64,000 nt of DNA from Plasmodium coatneyi (GCF_001680005.1 NC_033566.1:1-64000), one strand, 5' to 3'; positions 44,780 through 58,186 are shown, counted from the first letter of the stretch. The notes: generated from the letters alone by a model not told the origin. Translations and numbers: made by a program.

Positions 44780-46213
44780 TTATGTAGGATGATATTTTAT
44801 ATTGGTTCTTTGCTTTTGTTGTGGTCGTTGTTGTGGTTGATTCCCCCTTCTATTATTAGTTCTTCTAGGTGATCTACCACCATTATATATGGTAGATGCT
44901 CCATCTGTTGCAGATGCTGTTGTAGCTACTGTGGAGTATTCGCTTGAATCGAACGTTGAGGCACCTTCGGTGAATGTGTCGAATTCTCCTCTAATGGACC
45001 TTTTCCCCCTTCCTGTTCGTTTCCTTCCAAATTGCGTACGTAACAAAGATGGTAAGGAAGTGTACTGAAATTAAAGAGGAGGAAAGGAAGGATAAAAATA
45101 TGTATCTATACATATACATATATACATACACATATATATGCATTTATATAATGTATATGTATGTACATATTATAATTATTACCTTATATAACATAAAAGC
45201 AGCCAATGGTAATCCAACTAATCCAACAGCAGAGGAGACAGCACCTGGTACGACACCACTATCATTACCCCCCTGTGGTGATGATGATGGTTGTGAATGG
45301 TGTGATGACGTTTCTTTCTCCTGCCCCAATGTTGCAGGACATTCTGAAGGTCCAGAAAACAACTGTTCTAAACAGGAAAGGAGATCCTGATCCTCCTCAT
45401 CTGGCATAAGACCAATGTGGTCTATTTTTTCACATTTCAAGTCTGATGGTGGTGGAATTTTTCCCTCAACACCATTGCCATTACCTTTGAACTCATACAA
45501 AAATTTTTTAAAGTAATCATCTAGACTACCTGACCCACTTGCTTTTATTTGTCCATAAGCTTTTTGAGCTTGGTCCAGGTAGGAGTTATATTCATTGCAG
45601 CAGGAGCCTCGAGGCTTAGAATCCTTTAGTGCCTTCCATATTGTTTTATAGTCATGGTAATAGTCGAATACTTTTCTCTTTGATTCGAAAAATTCTGTGT
45701 TCATTTTTCTGTGTACACTATGGTTTGTACACAGATTGGTGAACCCATCCAATGTACTAATGATGCTTTGTATAGTATCTTTAAGTTTATTATTTCCTCC
45801 TTCCAATTTGTTATATAACACATCCCCTAACCAGAAATAAAGGAAGTCACAAAGTGTCGTGCACGATTCTTTCTTCTCGCTTAGTGAAGATACGTTGCAC
45901 CGAGCTTGAGTAATTTTGTTGAGGCAATCTTGGCCATGAACATCAGGGGTTTTTAATTTACCTGCCAGTATTCCCCATATTCCATTTTTCCAGGAATTGA
46001 TATCCGAACATGTATGTTTGCCAGCATTCTTATGTTCGAAGGCTGCATATACTCTTCTGGAGGGTAAGTCATCCTCACTGCACTGATCCTCCTATAAATA
46101 GAACTTATAAAATGTATGTACTACTATACATCCATAATATTGTAGATAGAACATTATGTATATATTAGTACAATCCTTTCAAAGGAAGGAATAAATCATA
46201 TTACCTTCGTCAT
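44780..46213 (-). CDS. KIR: KIR-14, KIR-like variant protein (KIR-1/KIR-13 subgroup)
   Basis: About 400 residues, the longest intact three-exon KIR here. Exon 1 46205-46213 (MTK, donor GTAATA), exon 2 45183-46091, exon 3 44780-45064, all phase 0. Exon 2 opens EDQCSEDDLPSRRVYAAF; the open frame extends 270 bases upstream of the first internal start in the core region. Core: CDFLYFWLGDVLYNKL. The stalk has IPPPSDL and DLLSCLEQLF, like KIR-1, and then a Ser/His/Gly stretch (ETSSHHSQPSSSPQGGNDSG). Membrane segment SSAVGLVGLPLAAFMLYK. Tail opens YTSLPSLLRTQFGRKRTGR and ends NIKYHPT. Confidence 0.92.
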
Positions 46214-47276
46214 TGTTCATGTGTATGTATGTATGCTCCTTTATATATAATGAAGTTATTTTGGAACGTGATTCCTGTTCATTTATAAGGAATATATACA
46301 TATATGCATGTGGGAACATTTTTTTCCTGTTTTGCGGTTATGAATATTAAGTTCTTATTTTTTTTTCCTTTTCAATAGTACACATATATTGTTTAATCTG
46401 TTCAACAATAATAATACCTTCTAACATTTTGCATATGTATCACAATTATATTATATAAAGTTTATTCAAGAATAAATAACAATATATGCTAAAAAATTAT
46501 AGAATAATAATGGTAGGATGTACGGGTTCCCCCATATACATATATATTCCTTATCGGTGAACACTATTGTTTATTATTGGTATTGTGCTACACATATACA
46601 TATATATTCCTACGGAACACTTCATTCCTGAACACATACCATGATTACTCATACATCTGCACAATGTATATATATATATATATATACATATATAATTCAA
46701 CTTTTCCTTAATGAAAAAATTTTCAACATGCACTACTCATTTTATGCTCTATTTTCTTTTTTTTTTTTTTTTTCCTAAGGGATGTTAATAAAAAAAAAAA
46801 ATTGTTAGCTTATATATTGTGCAGTGTACAGTTCACATATGTACATGCATATATGTGCATAGAGAGCACATGGTACCTTACCTTCCTTAGACCCTCCTTC
46901 CAAGTATAAATATGTACGCACACCCTTTTACCATAATAGTAATAGTTTTATTAGAACAACATTCATCCTTTCTTTTCCTTTCTTCTTTTCTTTTCTTTAA
47001 AAATGTAATTTTCTTTTCTTCTCTAAATAACATGAAGAATGTTTGGTAAAATATTAGATTTTTCTTTCTTTTTTTATTTTCCCTTTTTTTTTAAAAGAAA
47101 AAGAAAGAAGAGAAAGAAAAGAAAAAAGAAAGGGATGGAAAAAATGAGAAAAAAAAAAAATGATGCTGCTTCTATACTGCATAATCTACGTGCCCATTCA
47201 TGCTCTTCCCCCTAAAGAGGGGGAAGGAAAGAACATTCATTCAATGTGTTACATTGCATGTTACCATACAGGTGTT
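46214..47276. other. KIR-14/KIR-15 intergenic region
   Basis: 5' flank of KIR-14 with a copy of the upstream block at 46781-46840 (GTTAATAAAA...ATTGTTAGCTTATATATTG then GTACAGTTCACATATG), a long T run at 46758-46774 and A/G purine tracts near 47090-47160. No gene seen. Confidence 0.6.
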
Positions 47277-48807
47277 CTACATACGACCATAACTTATATT
47301 ATTTCTTCGTTCATTCGTCCTTTGATACTGTGCCCCATTATTTGTTGCCCTTCCACTTCTGTGTTGCCCACCATATATAGTAGATGCTCCATCTGTTGTT
47401 GTTGTTGTGGACAAGTCTCCTATTGTTGAAGGTGCTGTTGTTCTTGAGCCGTATGTTGAACCATCTATTGTGGAAGTATCAAAGCCTCTTTTAATTGTCC
47501 TTCTTTTTCTTCTATTTGTGCTTCTAAATTTGTTATATAGCCAGGAGGGTAAAAGATTATACTAAAAAAAAAATAAAGTGAGAAGTGCGTACAAACGTGA
47601 AAGTGCATGAAATGGAGGGAAGAACATAAAAATATGTGTTGCATATACATATGTATGTATACATATATATATGTGCATACATGTTTATGTTATATATATA
47701 GCTCTATGATAATTGTAGTTATTGCTTACTTTATATAAAAGGAGAGAAGCAGCCGCTACTCCCATTCCTAATGAGATTAATGTACCAGACACAGCAGGTA
47801 ATGTACTACCACCTCCAGGTGGTGAAGAAACTTCCGAAATTTCCATAGATCCTGCATCGACTTCAACAGCATCTCCCCTAATTCCCTGATCAGATGTAAG
47901 GAATTGGTCCCCATGTGCTGAGTCTGGTAATCTTTGAGCTTCTGTATCTGCTGCTCGAGAAGACTCTGATACAGTAACTACAGTACACTTCCCCTTTAAT
48001 AGATTCTCATATTTGCTGTCCCCCTTTATTTTCCAGTAGTCTTGACAATATTGGTACTTCGTTCTGTTATCACCGTCACATTTGCTATACATAGCATTAT
48101 AGGCTAATAGGAGCTCCTCGAGGTACTTCTTAGTTCTCTCATCACACTTGAAGCTGGTGAGACCTAATTGTGCATTTATAATTTCGTAATCTTTGGAGTA
48201 ATCATATACCTTTTTCATATGTTGAAAGGTATCATCCGTTATGCTAATGTCGGAATATTTATTAGTACACTTGAAATTTTGCCCATGTGTCTTAATTTTA
48301 TCATAAATCTTTTGCATTGCCTCTTTAAATTGTTCATCACTTAACCCATCAAGGACTAAATCACCCGTATAATAATACAAATAATCACACCACTCACTCT
48401 CGGATGAAGTATTACTCATCATTGCGCAGACGTACTCCATTGCATTCGAAATACATTTCGCATGTTTTTTAACATTATCAAAGTCATCTAAGGCTTCATC
48501 TATATCACTTTTAAAATTATAATCACAGCCACTAATGGAAGAGCCAAACCCATCGTACGCCTTTTTGGAGGGTAACTGGTCGTTCAAATCCACCAACTAT
48601 AAATATAATTAGTTGCATGTGTATATACATTCATATATATATATGTACTTACATATATACATATGTATACATACGTATATGCATATACATATAGTTACAT
48701 ATAGTTATATGTATATGTATGTGTGTGTGTGTACATTATATTATGTATATTTCCACCTCTTTTCAGGCTTTATTTACCGTTAGTGGTGTAACCTCTGTTG
48801 CCGACAT
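47277..48807 (-). CDS. KIR: KIR-15, KIR-like variant protein
   Basis: About 393 residues. Exon 1 48778-48807 (MSATEVTPLT, donor GTAAAT); a shorter version ending MSATE is possible but has a poorer donor. Exon 2 47730-48596, exon 3 47277-47561; junctions phase 0. Exon 2 opens LVDLNDQLPSKKAYDGF. The core is changed to CDYLYYYTGDLVL, resembling the KIR-1 variant. An acidic stalk (DAVEVDAGSMEISEV) leads to the membrane segment SGTLISLGMGVAAASLLLYK. Tail opens YNLLPSWLYNKFRSTNRRK, has STYGSRTTAPSTIGDLSTTTTTDGAST and ends ISYGRM with a TAG stop. Confidence 0.9.
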
Positions 48808-51800
48808 TGTTACTGGTCATGGTTCTGGCATTGTTTATATATACACTTGTATATATAGTAAATATGTATTAAAAGGGTTGCGTTAAAGGGTGTGTTAAAG
48901 GTTGTGTTGTGTTCTCTCTTATGCATTCATTATACTTCTTACAATTTTATGTAATCCTTTGGAATAGTGTATTATTATGGTTCTTTACGCACGCACACTT
49001 CCCTGCATTTATTTGCATATAGAAGTAAATACAAATTACTCTTTGGCAAAATTTCTATAGCGTATTATTAATTTAAAGTTCTATTGATATTGAAATGGGT
49101 TATTAAAAAAAATATTTGTTAACGTGAACAGTATGCACTTTATATGCATATAGAACGCTTCTCTCTCTTTCAGTGTGTGCATATTTATTCTTATCCATAT
49201 TTAATTAAAAGGGGGAGGAGGAGTGTGTAAGGAGAAAGTATACATTCATAAAATGAAGAAAAAACCGTAGTAGTACGTAGAATGTGCATGGAATCATATA
49301 TGTTTGATAAAAAGGAGAAAAAGAAAAAAAAAAAAAAAAGGAAGAAAGTATGTGCATGTACCCTACCGCCCTTTATAATAATAATGCTCCTTTCTGCGGT
49401 ACACCCTATTTTTCCCATTTATGTTTGCATTTTTATAATTGTTTAGTAATAGTAACTTCTTTTTCCTTTTCATCCCTTTCCTTCTTTCCTTGTATGTGCG
49501 TCGGGAGGAGGTATTATATATATTTATTGTACACACATATATAAGAATGATTATTCATACACATGCATACATATATATGATCATCATTATAGTTATTTAC
49601 CATAATGGCTATTTATGAAACCGTTATTTATGGTTATGTTTATTTACCGTAATTGTTATTTATCGTTATTGTTTTTTATGTAATCGTTATTTATGAGACC
49701 GTTACTTATTTATGCAGCCCCTATCTATGAAGCCGCTACTTATTTATGCAGCTCCCCCCCCTTTCTGTTCTAGTATTTGGTAATGAATAATAAATGGAAG
49801 GAAAGAGCAGAGGAAGGAATGTAATGTGTGCACATTTCACACCAATATACACATATATTGTACATACCTGGTATTAAATAGGAGTTCCTCAACAACAACG
49901 ACAAAGAATACATATAAAGTAAATACAAATGCATGGAAGGAAAAGGGTTACGGGTTACAAGGGTTCCGTCCAGGTGGAAGAATTCCTTTTATATATTATT
50001 GCTACCAACTTTCTGTAAGGTACAATACTAACTTCAGGTAATTACACTTCCAATTCCTCTTTTTTATGAGGGGAAAGAAGTTTGTTACGTGGAAGGACAA
50101 CCGTTGTTAGGGGTAGTAGGTGTAAGGACGGTTGTTAGGTGAGTTGAGGGACCAATGCTATATTGGTGGAAGGACGGGAGCGTTGTTCGGGCTGCTAGGT
50201 ACAAGGAAGGTTGTTAGGTAGTAGGTGGGAGAAAGGTTGTTAGGGGCGGTTGGTAGAAGGAAGATTGTTAGGGTGATTGGGTCGAAGGAAGGTTGTTAGG
50301 GTGGTTGGTGGTAGGTAGGTTCTTAGGGTGGTTGGTTGTAGGTGGGTTGTTAGCGTGGTACGGTGGAAGGAAGGTTGTTAGGTCGTTGGTGGAGGGAAGG
50401 AAAGATTTTGTTAGGGTGGTGGTAGGTGCGTTGTTAGGGCTGGTTGGTGGTAGGTAGATTGTCACGTGATAGGGTGGAAGGAAGGTTACTAGATGGTGGG
50501 TGGGTGGTAGCGTGGAAGGAAGATTGTTAGGGTGGCGGTAGAATAGAAAGAAACTTGTTAGGTGGTGCACGGTAGGTGGTTGGTGGAAGGGAAGGTGATA
50601 TTAGGGGTGTGAAGGAAGTAAGGTTGTGTTAGCGGTGGTAGGTTGAAGGAGGGTTGTTAGAGGTGGTAGAATGGAAGAAAGGTTTAAGGTGTAAAGAAGG
50701 AAGGTTTAAGGAAGAATAAAAGTAAGAAGGAAGGCTTAAAAGGGAATGGAAAAAGGAAGGTTTAAGGAAGAAAAAAAGAAGATTTGTAAAGAAGGAAGGT
50801 GTAAAAAAGAAAGGTGTAAGGAAGGAATGTTTAAGGTGTAAAGAAGAAACGTTTCAGGTGTAAAGAAGGAAGTTTTAAGGTGTAAGGAAGGAAGTTTTCG
50901 GTAAAAAAAAGAACGTTTAAGGAATAAAAGATTATTTAAGTAAAAAAGGAAGATTTAAAGAGAAAAAGAAGTTTAAAGAAGGAAGGTGTAAGGAAGGAAG
51001 TTGTAAAGAAGGGAGTTGTAAAGAAGGAAGTTTTAAAGAGGCAAGGTCACCTCCTTTAGGGAGAAAAAAAAAAAAAAGAAGAAAAAAAATGGGAGGGAGG
51101 GAGGAAGGTGTGCAGCGGGGTGCAGTTTTGGGTGTTAGGTGTGGAAGCAAGGAGTTTTAGTTTGTTGAGGTTGGTAGAATGAAGGGGTGTAGTGATTTAA
51201 TGGTAGGGTATAAGGGTATTAGAGTGAAGGTTTTTAGGGGTGTTAATATGATGTTGTTAGGTGGTTGGTGGAAGGAAGTATCCTTAGGGGAATTGTGCAG
51301 AGGGATACACCCGAAGGGTGTATTAAGAAAAAAAAAAAAAAAAAAAAAAGATTTAGGTAAGAAAAGGAGCGTTAAGAACGAAGAAAAAGAAGGTTTAACT
51401 TAGAAAAAGGAAGGTTTAAAAAGAAAAAGAACTTTAAAGAAAAAGTGTAAAGAACAGAAGGTTTAAGGAAGAAACAAAGAAGAAAGAAGGTGTAAGGAAT
51501 AAAAAAAGAAGAAGTAAGGTGTAAAGAAGGAAGGTTTAAAAAGAAAAAGAAGGTTTAAGGAGAAAAGGAAGTGAGAAGGAAATTGTAAAGAAGGAAGATT
51601 TAAGGTGTAAGGAAGGAATGTTTATGGTGTAAGGAAGGAAGCTTTAAGGTGTAAGGAAGTTTTTAAGCTGTAAAGAAGGAAGGAAGAAAAGAAAGGAAAG
51701 GAAAAAAAGAAGGAAACAAAGGAGGGAAAAAAAGAAAGGAAGAAAGGAATGAAGAATGAATGTATTCGTACGTTCTGTTGTACACGCATATAGATACTTA

Positions 51801-51871
51801 GTGAAATACTATTTTCCATTTCGTAAGTAACGATTCCATTCATTGAAATAAATAGTGGTTAAAAGGAAAAA
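48808..51871. other. Spacer and repeat field between KIR-15 and SICAvar-2
   Basis: 48808-50040 is AT-rich 5' flank of KIR-15, with the GTTAAC upstream block at 49097-49145 and CCGTTATTTATG-type degenerate repeats at 49590-49745. 50090-51720 is the G-rich/purine repeat field (listed separately) that leads into SICAvar-2. No open frame here shows family features. Confidence 0.6.
50090..51720. repeat. TTAGGG-like / GGAAGG repeat field upstream of SICAvar-2
   Basis: Plus-strand degenerate units GGAAGGTTGTTAGGGTGGTTGGTGGTAGG (about 50100-50660) are followed by AAGGAAGGTTTAAGGTGTAAAG units (50680-51700). A GGTGTGCAGCGGGGTGCAG landmark (51105) and a GAAGGGTGTATTAAG landmark (51312) also occur at 22078 and 22997 upstream of SICAvar-1, in the same order. 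The arrangement points to a duplicated 5' region for the two genes. Confidence 0.8.
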
Positions 51872-54800
51872 ATGGTAAAAATGGCTCTACAGAAGACGAG
51901 CGAATTTGAACAAGATCATACGAAGGAAGCGGGGGATGGTAATGTTGCGCCTCGTCCACGCCGTCCACGTAGTGCAGAAGATGGAACAAGCAATGAAACT
52001 AAAAGAGCTCCTCGACGTCGGAGGGGATACATTCTATGGTCTCTCAAGCCAGGAGTGGAGGGAGTAATAGAAACGCATGAAACAAGTGAAGGGTATGGTT
52101 ACGATTACAATTATTTATATATATATGTACACATATATATATATGCTTTAAGAAAGTAGTTGTACGAAAAAAAAGTAATTTCTCTCTCTCATTCTCTCTT
52201 CTTTTTTTTTCCATCCTTCCTATAGGCAAGGTAAAGATGGTGTAGTTTTGGTATTCAATGGAAGGGGGACTTCCTCAACCACCCCTAACAACCGTCCGTC
52301 CAACACCAACCACCACTACCATAAAGGGGGGTTGGTGGTAGGTGGGTTGTTACGGTGGTCTGTGGAAGGAAGGTGGTTGTGGTGCTGGATATTCACCACC
52401 CCACGGTACCACCATTTTACCATTCCTCCATTACCTTAGTACTATTTATTCCTACTTCCACTTTTGTTCCCCCTATTCTTACAGATGTCACCTGTGGGAA
52501 CAATGGCTTACAGCAACAATTAAAGGATGTTATCGACAACTGGCATAAGGACAAGAGGAAGACACAAAAGGATTGGGTAGGAACTATTATTTCCCATTAT
52601 TATCAGGGAAAATACTGTGAATAAAGCGAAATATAAATACTTAAAGAAAGAATGCATGGGAATTTTCGGGTAAGTATGAGCTGTATATGTATGTCCCCTT
52701 TCCCCTTTTTCCTGTTGACAGGACCCATTGTGGAAGGAAATCGAGGGAAGGGTCGAGCTACTATCGAGCGACATATCAAAGTATAAAGAAGGTATGAAAA
52801 ACTATTGTAATGGCCCCCCTGATCAAAGTACCAAGTTGACAGAAGCAGATAGTAATGCTTGTATGCTTATTACTGCAGGATTAAAGCATATCTACGAAAT
52901 TAAAGTGGGCAAAGTAGAAAAGGGCGACCTAGCCAAGAAGAATAACAGAATATTTAGACAAACAGCGGCATGTATCATATTAAATGAACTCATAAGGAAA
53001 TTAAGGGATAAGGCAAAATCTTGTACCCAGATAATAAGCATAGAGGAGGGCATAACTAAAGCATTCAGTGTCAGCGAAGAAATTAAGAAGGAAACTGCAT
53101 GCAAGGGTGATAATGATTGTTTTGAGTGCAAACAGTTGGACTATTCCAACTGTACAATGAACAAAGAACGAGTGGGAAACAAGTTAAAGGAGAAATTCAA
53201 TAGCGACAAAAAAATACAGGAAGCACTGGAAGACATATATCCACCTTCCAACCCCAACCCCAACTCCACTGGAACAGGTTATACAAAGAAAAAACCCGAG
53301 AAGGGGAACAAGGAAGGAGAAGGAGGAAGAGGAAGGGTAGGAAGGAGAAGGGGAACGGGGAAGGAGAACGAGAGGGAGAAAGATAAGGGGAACGGAGAAG
53401 GGAAGGAACGAATACCAATGTATTCTTTCATCATCCTTCCACCCTACCACCTGCCACCACCCCTAACAACCTTCCTTCCACCAACCACCACCCTAACAAC
53501 CTTCCTTCCTTCCACCTACCACCCCTAACAACACCTTCTTTCCTTACAGCCACTCTTAATGAATGGTTCACACGTTTTTCGAAGGATGTAATAGACGCGG
53601 AAAGACAGAACTATGAAGAATTAGAAACTGTACTAATCTTATGTGAAAGCTTGGAAACAGAGCTTGGTACCGGTATGGGCAAATACGCCGAATTCTGTAA
53701 AATAATGATGAAAAACATAATGTTAGTTACAGGCGTTCCAGAGCAATATAAAAACAAAGACGGAAAAACACCATGTGAGAAGAAAGTGAAAAATATTCCC
53801 TTATGTGATTTATTAAAAGCATGGATGTGGTATATGCACTGGTTTTGTGTTCCTACTAAGGTTATAGAATATGTCATTAAGGGGGCGAATGGTGTAAGGA
53901 CGAACTTCATGAACCAAGGTGGGAAGTATGAGGAATGTTCTTATGATGCTGCATTTAAGATTCCTCTGGAAGACAAAAGGTATATGACAGGTGAAGCGGA
54001 TGAACTATTTTCCAAAAGTACGTTGTATCATAAAATAGAAGGAGATACTAAGAAAACTTGGTGCGAAAGCAATAAATGGGAATATCGGGACCGTGAGACG
54101 AAGGATTCAATCAAACCACGAGCGGATGAAGAGGAGGAGGAACAAATTATCAGTGATGATGACAACTCAAATAACGTGCAGGAAATTATGAACCAAATTA
54201 ACGAAGTATTAAAAAAGGAGGAAGCACCACCTGTCAAAGTTCCTGAAGTACCAAAGGAAGTTCCACCCAAGAAGGTTGTTTCTGAGGAGACGAAGGAACC
54301 TGTCCTTGAGAAGGAAGATCCTTCCTCTCAGGAAAACGAAGTCGTCACCTCAGAAGACCCCTCAGAAGACCCCTCAGAAGACCCCTCAGAAGAAGATCCT
54401 CCTCGGGAAGAAGATCTTCCTGAGAAAAAGGAAGAAGTTGTTGCTGAGGAGGAACTTCCTGAGAGCGACGGAGAAGCATCTGAGGAGGAAGAAAAACTAG
54501 CGTCGGGAGACGGCACTGAACAAACAGAGAAAGAAACAGGTAAAGGAACACACACACACACACACACACACTCTCTCTCTCTCCACAAAAAAACCAGTCA
54601 CCGCATACTGTTAGGTTCACTACTACCGAAGACCGTCTTGATGGGGTCGGTTACTTCCACCCCCTAGCAACCTTCCTTCCACCAACCACCCCTAACAATG
54701 TCTACCCCTAACAATGTCTACCCCTAACAATGTCTACCCCTAACAATGTCTACCCCTAACAATCTTCCACCCCTGGTGTGAGCACATAATATTTTAGTTC

Positions 54801-55813
54801 CATAATAACAGGTCCTGAGATCACATATTAAAAAAAAAAAAAATCTTCCCCTTCCATACTCCTTCCACTTACTCTTTCCCTGCAGAAGAAGAAGCTAAAT
54901 CCGAAGATGAAAAAGCAGCTACTCCTCCTGTGGATGGTCCTCAAAAACCTGCTGATACCACTGTTCTAGGTGCTAAGAGTGGCGAAGCCACTCGCCTTCC
55001 TTCCGCTCTCCCACTTGTTAGCGAGAAAGGAATCGATCCTTTCCTTCCTTACTTTCCTTTGGCTCCTGCCGTGCTTGGTGTTTCTATCATGAGTTATCTC
55101 CTTTGGAAGGTAAGAAAAAGGAAAACCTTAATATTAGAAGAAAAAGGGAAAAAAGGAAAAAAGTAAAGAAAGAGAAGAAAAAGTGAGAAAAAAAAAAAAA
55201 ACGAAAAAAAGGGGTTCAGGATTCCGCGTTTAGGGTGCGGGAATTTACATTTAAGGTGTAGGATTTCGCATTTTAGGGAGTGTGTGTTCGATGTGCCATT
55301 TAGGTGATGTAGCATTTTACACTTGGGTTTGATGTAGTTATTACTCTTGCGTGTGAAGAAACATTTCGCACCCCGATTAAAGAAACATTTTTTTCCCTTT
55401 TTTTTTTTTTTTTTTTTGTTCAGTACTTTGGAATTCTTCGCAAGACAAGAAAACGTTACAGAAGAGCTCATCTTGTACGTGGTCCATCCTTAGAACAGCA
55501 GATTGTTGATCATGTGGACGAAGGTGGTCCGCGTGAATATATCTTAGTAAAGGAGCCCAAACCTCGTTCTACGTCTAAAAAAAGGAGGAAAAAACGTGCG
55601 AGTCGTCCTGTTATTCGACGTACCATTATTGATATTCATTTAGAAGTGCTAGACGAATGTCAAAAAGGGGACCTGCATTCGACGAAGGAAGACTTTCTTG
55701 AAATTTTGGTTCAAGAGTTTATGGGATCTAAATTCATGAAAGAAGAAAATCTTCCTAAGGAAAGTGTTCAAAGTTTAGATTCCGGGTTTAGGGAAGGAAG
55801 ACTTTGTTTTTAA
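51872..55813 (+). CDS. SICAvar: SICAvar-2, SICA variant surface antigen gene
   Basis: Supported exons, with matching phases: 52485-52576, 52722-53277, 53550-54539, 54886-55109 and 55424-55813. The first exon is uncertain; the best candidate is 51872 to about 52092 (MVKMALQKTSEFEQDHTKEA), and a small exon near 52227-52242 may link it. 52722-53277 is a Cys-containing ectodomain opening DPLWKEIEGRVELL. 53550-54539 opens ATLNEWFTRFSKDVIDAERQ, has ordered cysteines, and becomes Glu/Pro/Ser-rich with a DPSE repeat. 54886-55109 contains the membrane segment LAPAVLGVSIMSYLLWK. 55424-55813 is the cytoplasmic SICA C-terminal domain (YFGILRKTRKRYRRAH, IDIHLEVLDECQKGD). Introns are C-rich (CCACCCTAACAACCTTCC). 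The tail stops at GRLCF through the same shift as in SICAvar-1; the rest is intact. Confidence 0.85.
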
Positions 55814-56564
55814 GGAAGGATATCTTTAAGGAAGAGCTTCCAAGTTCAGATTCCGGGTTTAGGGAAGAAAGACTTTGCTCCTATGGAAGGTGTCCCTAAG
55901 GAACAGGTTCCAAGTTCAGATTCCGGATTTAATGTTGATGTTTCTACGGAGAAGATGTTCCAAGTTCAGATTACGGCTTTTAGGGTGTAGTAAATACTTT
56001 TTTTTTTTTTTTTTGTTGTTTTGTTTTGTGTATTAAATTGTTTACATGTTCATGTGTAATTAATGTAAGTGAAAAAGGAAGAAAAATTTTTTTCCCCAGT
56101 TTATTTTGATTTGTTTTGCTAAAATTTTTTTTTTGTTATATGTTTTTTGTCTTTATAATATTTTTTTTTCGCATTTTTTTATATAATAAGAATATTTTTT
56201 CAAAAATATCAGGACCTTTTTTCTTTTTCCGAGCCCCTTTCTGGGAGTATTCTTTCCTTATGTGCTTATTCAAACATACAAATGAAAAGGAAAGAGAAGG
56301 AAAGAAGGAGTATGAAGAAAAAGAAAGAAAAGGAAAAAAGAAGGAAGGAAAGGTAAAATAGAAGCAATGAAGGAAAGAAGTAAAAGTCCCATTTAGCTTC
56401 TTACATTGTATGAACGTCGCTGTTATTTATGTTCCCTTCCTTCCTCCGAAAGGAGGGGGAAGGCCTAAGGAAGGAAAGGGGGGTCTAAGGAAGGGAAACA
56501 TTGCCTTTTCAATCCTCTTCCCCTGTAGGTGTTACACAACGACAGTGATACATACGATGTGACA
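55814..56564. other. SICAvar-2 tail remnant and spacer
   Basis: 55814-55990 keeps repeats of GTTCCAAGTTCAGATTCCGG in broken frame and ends with TTTTAGGGTGTAG, the counterpart of the ancestral stop (55988-55990). Then come T runs, AT-rich DNA and GGAAGG tracts up to the KIR-16 stop, closely parallel to 26126-26930. No gene seen. Confidence 0.7.
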
Positions 56565-58186
56565 TTACATGTTTTGATAACCTACCATCCCACGACCTGC
56601 CCGTGTATTATTTGCTCTTCTTTCTCTTCCCCCGGTAGACGGTCTTGTGGACGGCGTAGTGTATGCAGAAGAAGAACGTACGGTGGAACTTTCGCCTGCT
56701 GAATCACCTATTGTTGAATTATCTGTGGAATATTCAGTAAAAGTATCTTCTGCGGACACATCAAAGTTCTGTCCAGTTGATCCTTTCTTCCTTGTGCTTC
56801 TTCTTCCTCCTCCATTTCCAGAATGGTTACCAAACCAAGAATACCATGGTTTATACTAAAAGGAAGGAAGGTTGTGTTAGGGGTGGTTGCTGGAAGGAAA
56901 GTGGTGTTAGAGTTGGTATGTGGGTTGTTAGGTGGTAGGGTGGTAGGTGAATTGTTAGGTAGAAAGAAGGTTGTTAGGGTGGTGATAGGAAGGAAGTTTT
57001 GTATGATTTGTTAGGTGTGGTTAGTGGAAGGAAGGTTGTGTTAGGGGTGTTAGAATGGAAGGAAGGTTGTTAGGGGTGATAGGTGGAAGGAAGGGAGATC
57101 TAAGGAAGGAAGGGTAGAAAATACTACTAGTTATAGTAGTATTGTAATTATAACTTTACCTTATACAATATGAAAGGAGCGACTGTCATTCCGAGTGTAC
57201 CAAAGATAGAAGAAAGGGAGGACGTTGTAAAAGCAGAACGAACGGCTTCGTCTTTTGCTTTAGTGGCTGTTATTTGCGCTTCGTCTGCTTCACGCTGCAT
57301 CTTTTTTATTAGTACTTCCATCTCTTGATGGAGATTAGCTGTATCACAATGTACAGCATAGGTATTATTGAAGTCGTTACAATATTGTTTTTCCTTATCA
57401 GCGCCCCCGTCCTCTTTGCACTTATCATTCATTTTTTCACATGCTGAGGAAATTGTTTCCCAATAGTTTGACCATTTTTCCGCGCACGTGGTACCACTCT
57501 TACTCAGTTCACTCTGTACCTGCTTATAATCGTTGTAATATTCAAATATGATTTTCATGTCTTTGAAAATGGCTTGGTCCTCAAGATCGTTGTATTTAAA
57601 ATCACACTTCTTTTCACTATTGCAGGAAGAAGTTTCTTCCAGCTTAGTGTAAATTTTTTCCAAGAGGCTTGACAACTTTGTACCTTTTAAGTGAGACCAG
57701 TAGTTGTGTCCAAACCAATAATAAAACAAGCGGCAGGAAGCGCTATCACTTTTAAAACCTGTTGTCCTTCCTTGCAAACATGCGTAGTCGTAGGCGTGAT
57801 CGATTTTCTTAACATCTTTAATAATTTCGGTACAATTTGGACAAGTAGTCTGTATTTCTCCCTTCAATTGTGTACCTTCGGTATCCATGCCGCCAGGGCG
57901 CCCTCCTCCATCATTCCCGAAATTTGTATAGAAGTCGTTATATGAGGTTAACTTATCAGTAATTGACCATTGTTTACACGTCTGGGCAGGTGGGGGTTAT
58001 GTGTGTGGAACATAAATATGCATGTATATATATGGTATATATATATAGTTATATGTATATATATATGTATATTTTTCCTTTATTTTACATGACAGCATGT
58101 ATAAAATGCTTCATGCTCATTATGCTTCCTTTTATACTGTACATGAAGGGGAACAAACCTGTAATGGTGATTACCTTCTCTGCCAT
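56565..58186 (-). CDS. KIR: KIR-16, KIR-like variant protein (KIR-8/KIR-12 subgroup)
   Basis: About 374 residues. Exon 1 58175-58186 (MAEK, donor GTAATC), exon 2 57160-57981, exon 3 56565-56855, all phase 0. Exon 2 opens TCKQWSITDKLTSYNDFY, with LTS instead of LPS, and has a Gly-rich insert (GNDGGGRPGG). Core: CRLFYYWFGHNYWSHL. The membrane-proximal part (MEVLIKKMQREADEAQITATK) is likely helical. Membrane segment SSIFGTLGMTVAPFILYK. Tail opens YKPWYSWFGNHSGNGGGRR and ends VGYQNM. Intron 2 (56856-57159) is filled with C-rich TTAGGG-like repeats on the coding strand. Confidence 0.92.

Noticed and set aside
52577..52673. Apparent frameshift in SICAvar-2 after GTAGGAACT (52577 onward)
   Set aside because: A donor at 52577 (GATTGG then GTAGGA) gives a phase-0 join to the exon at 52722, so no frameshift needs to be assumed.
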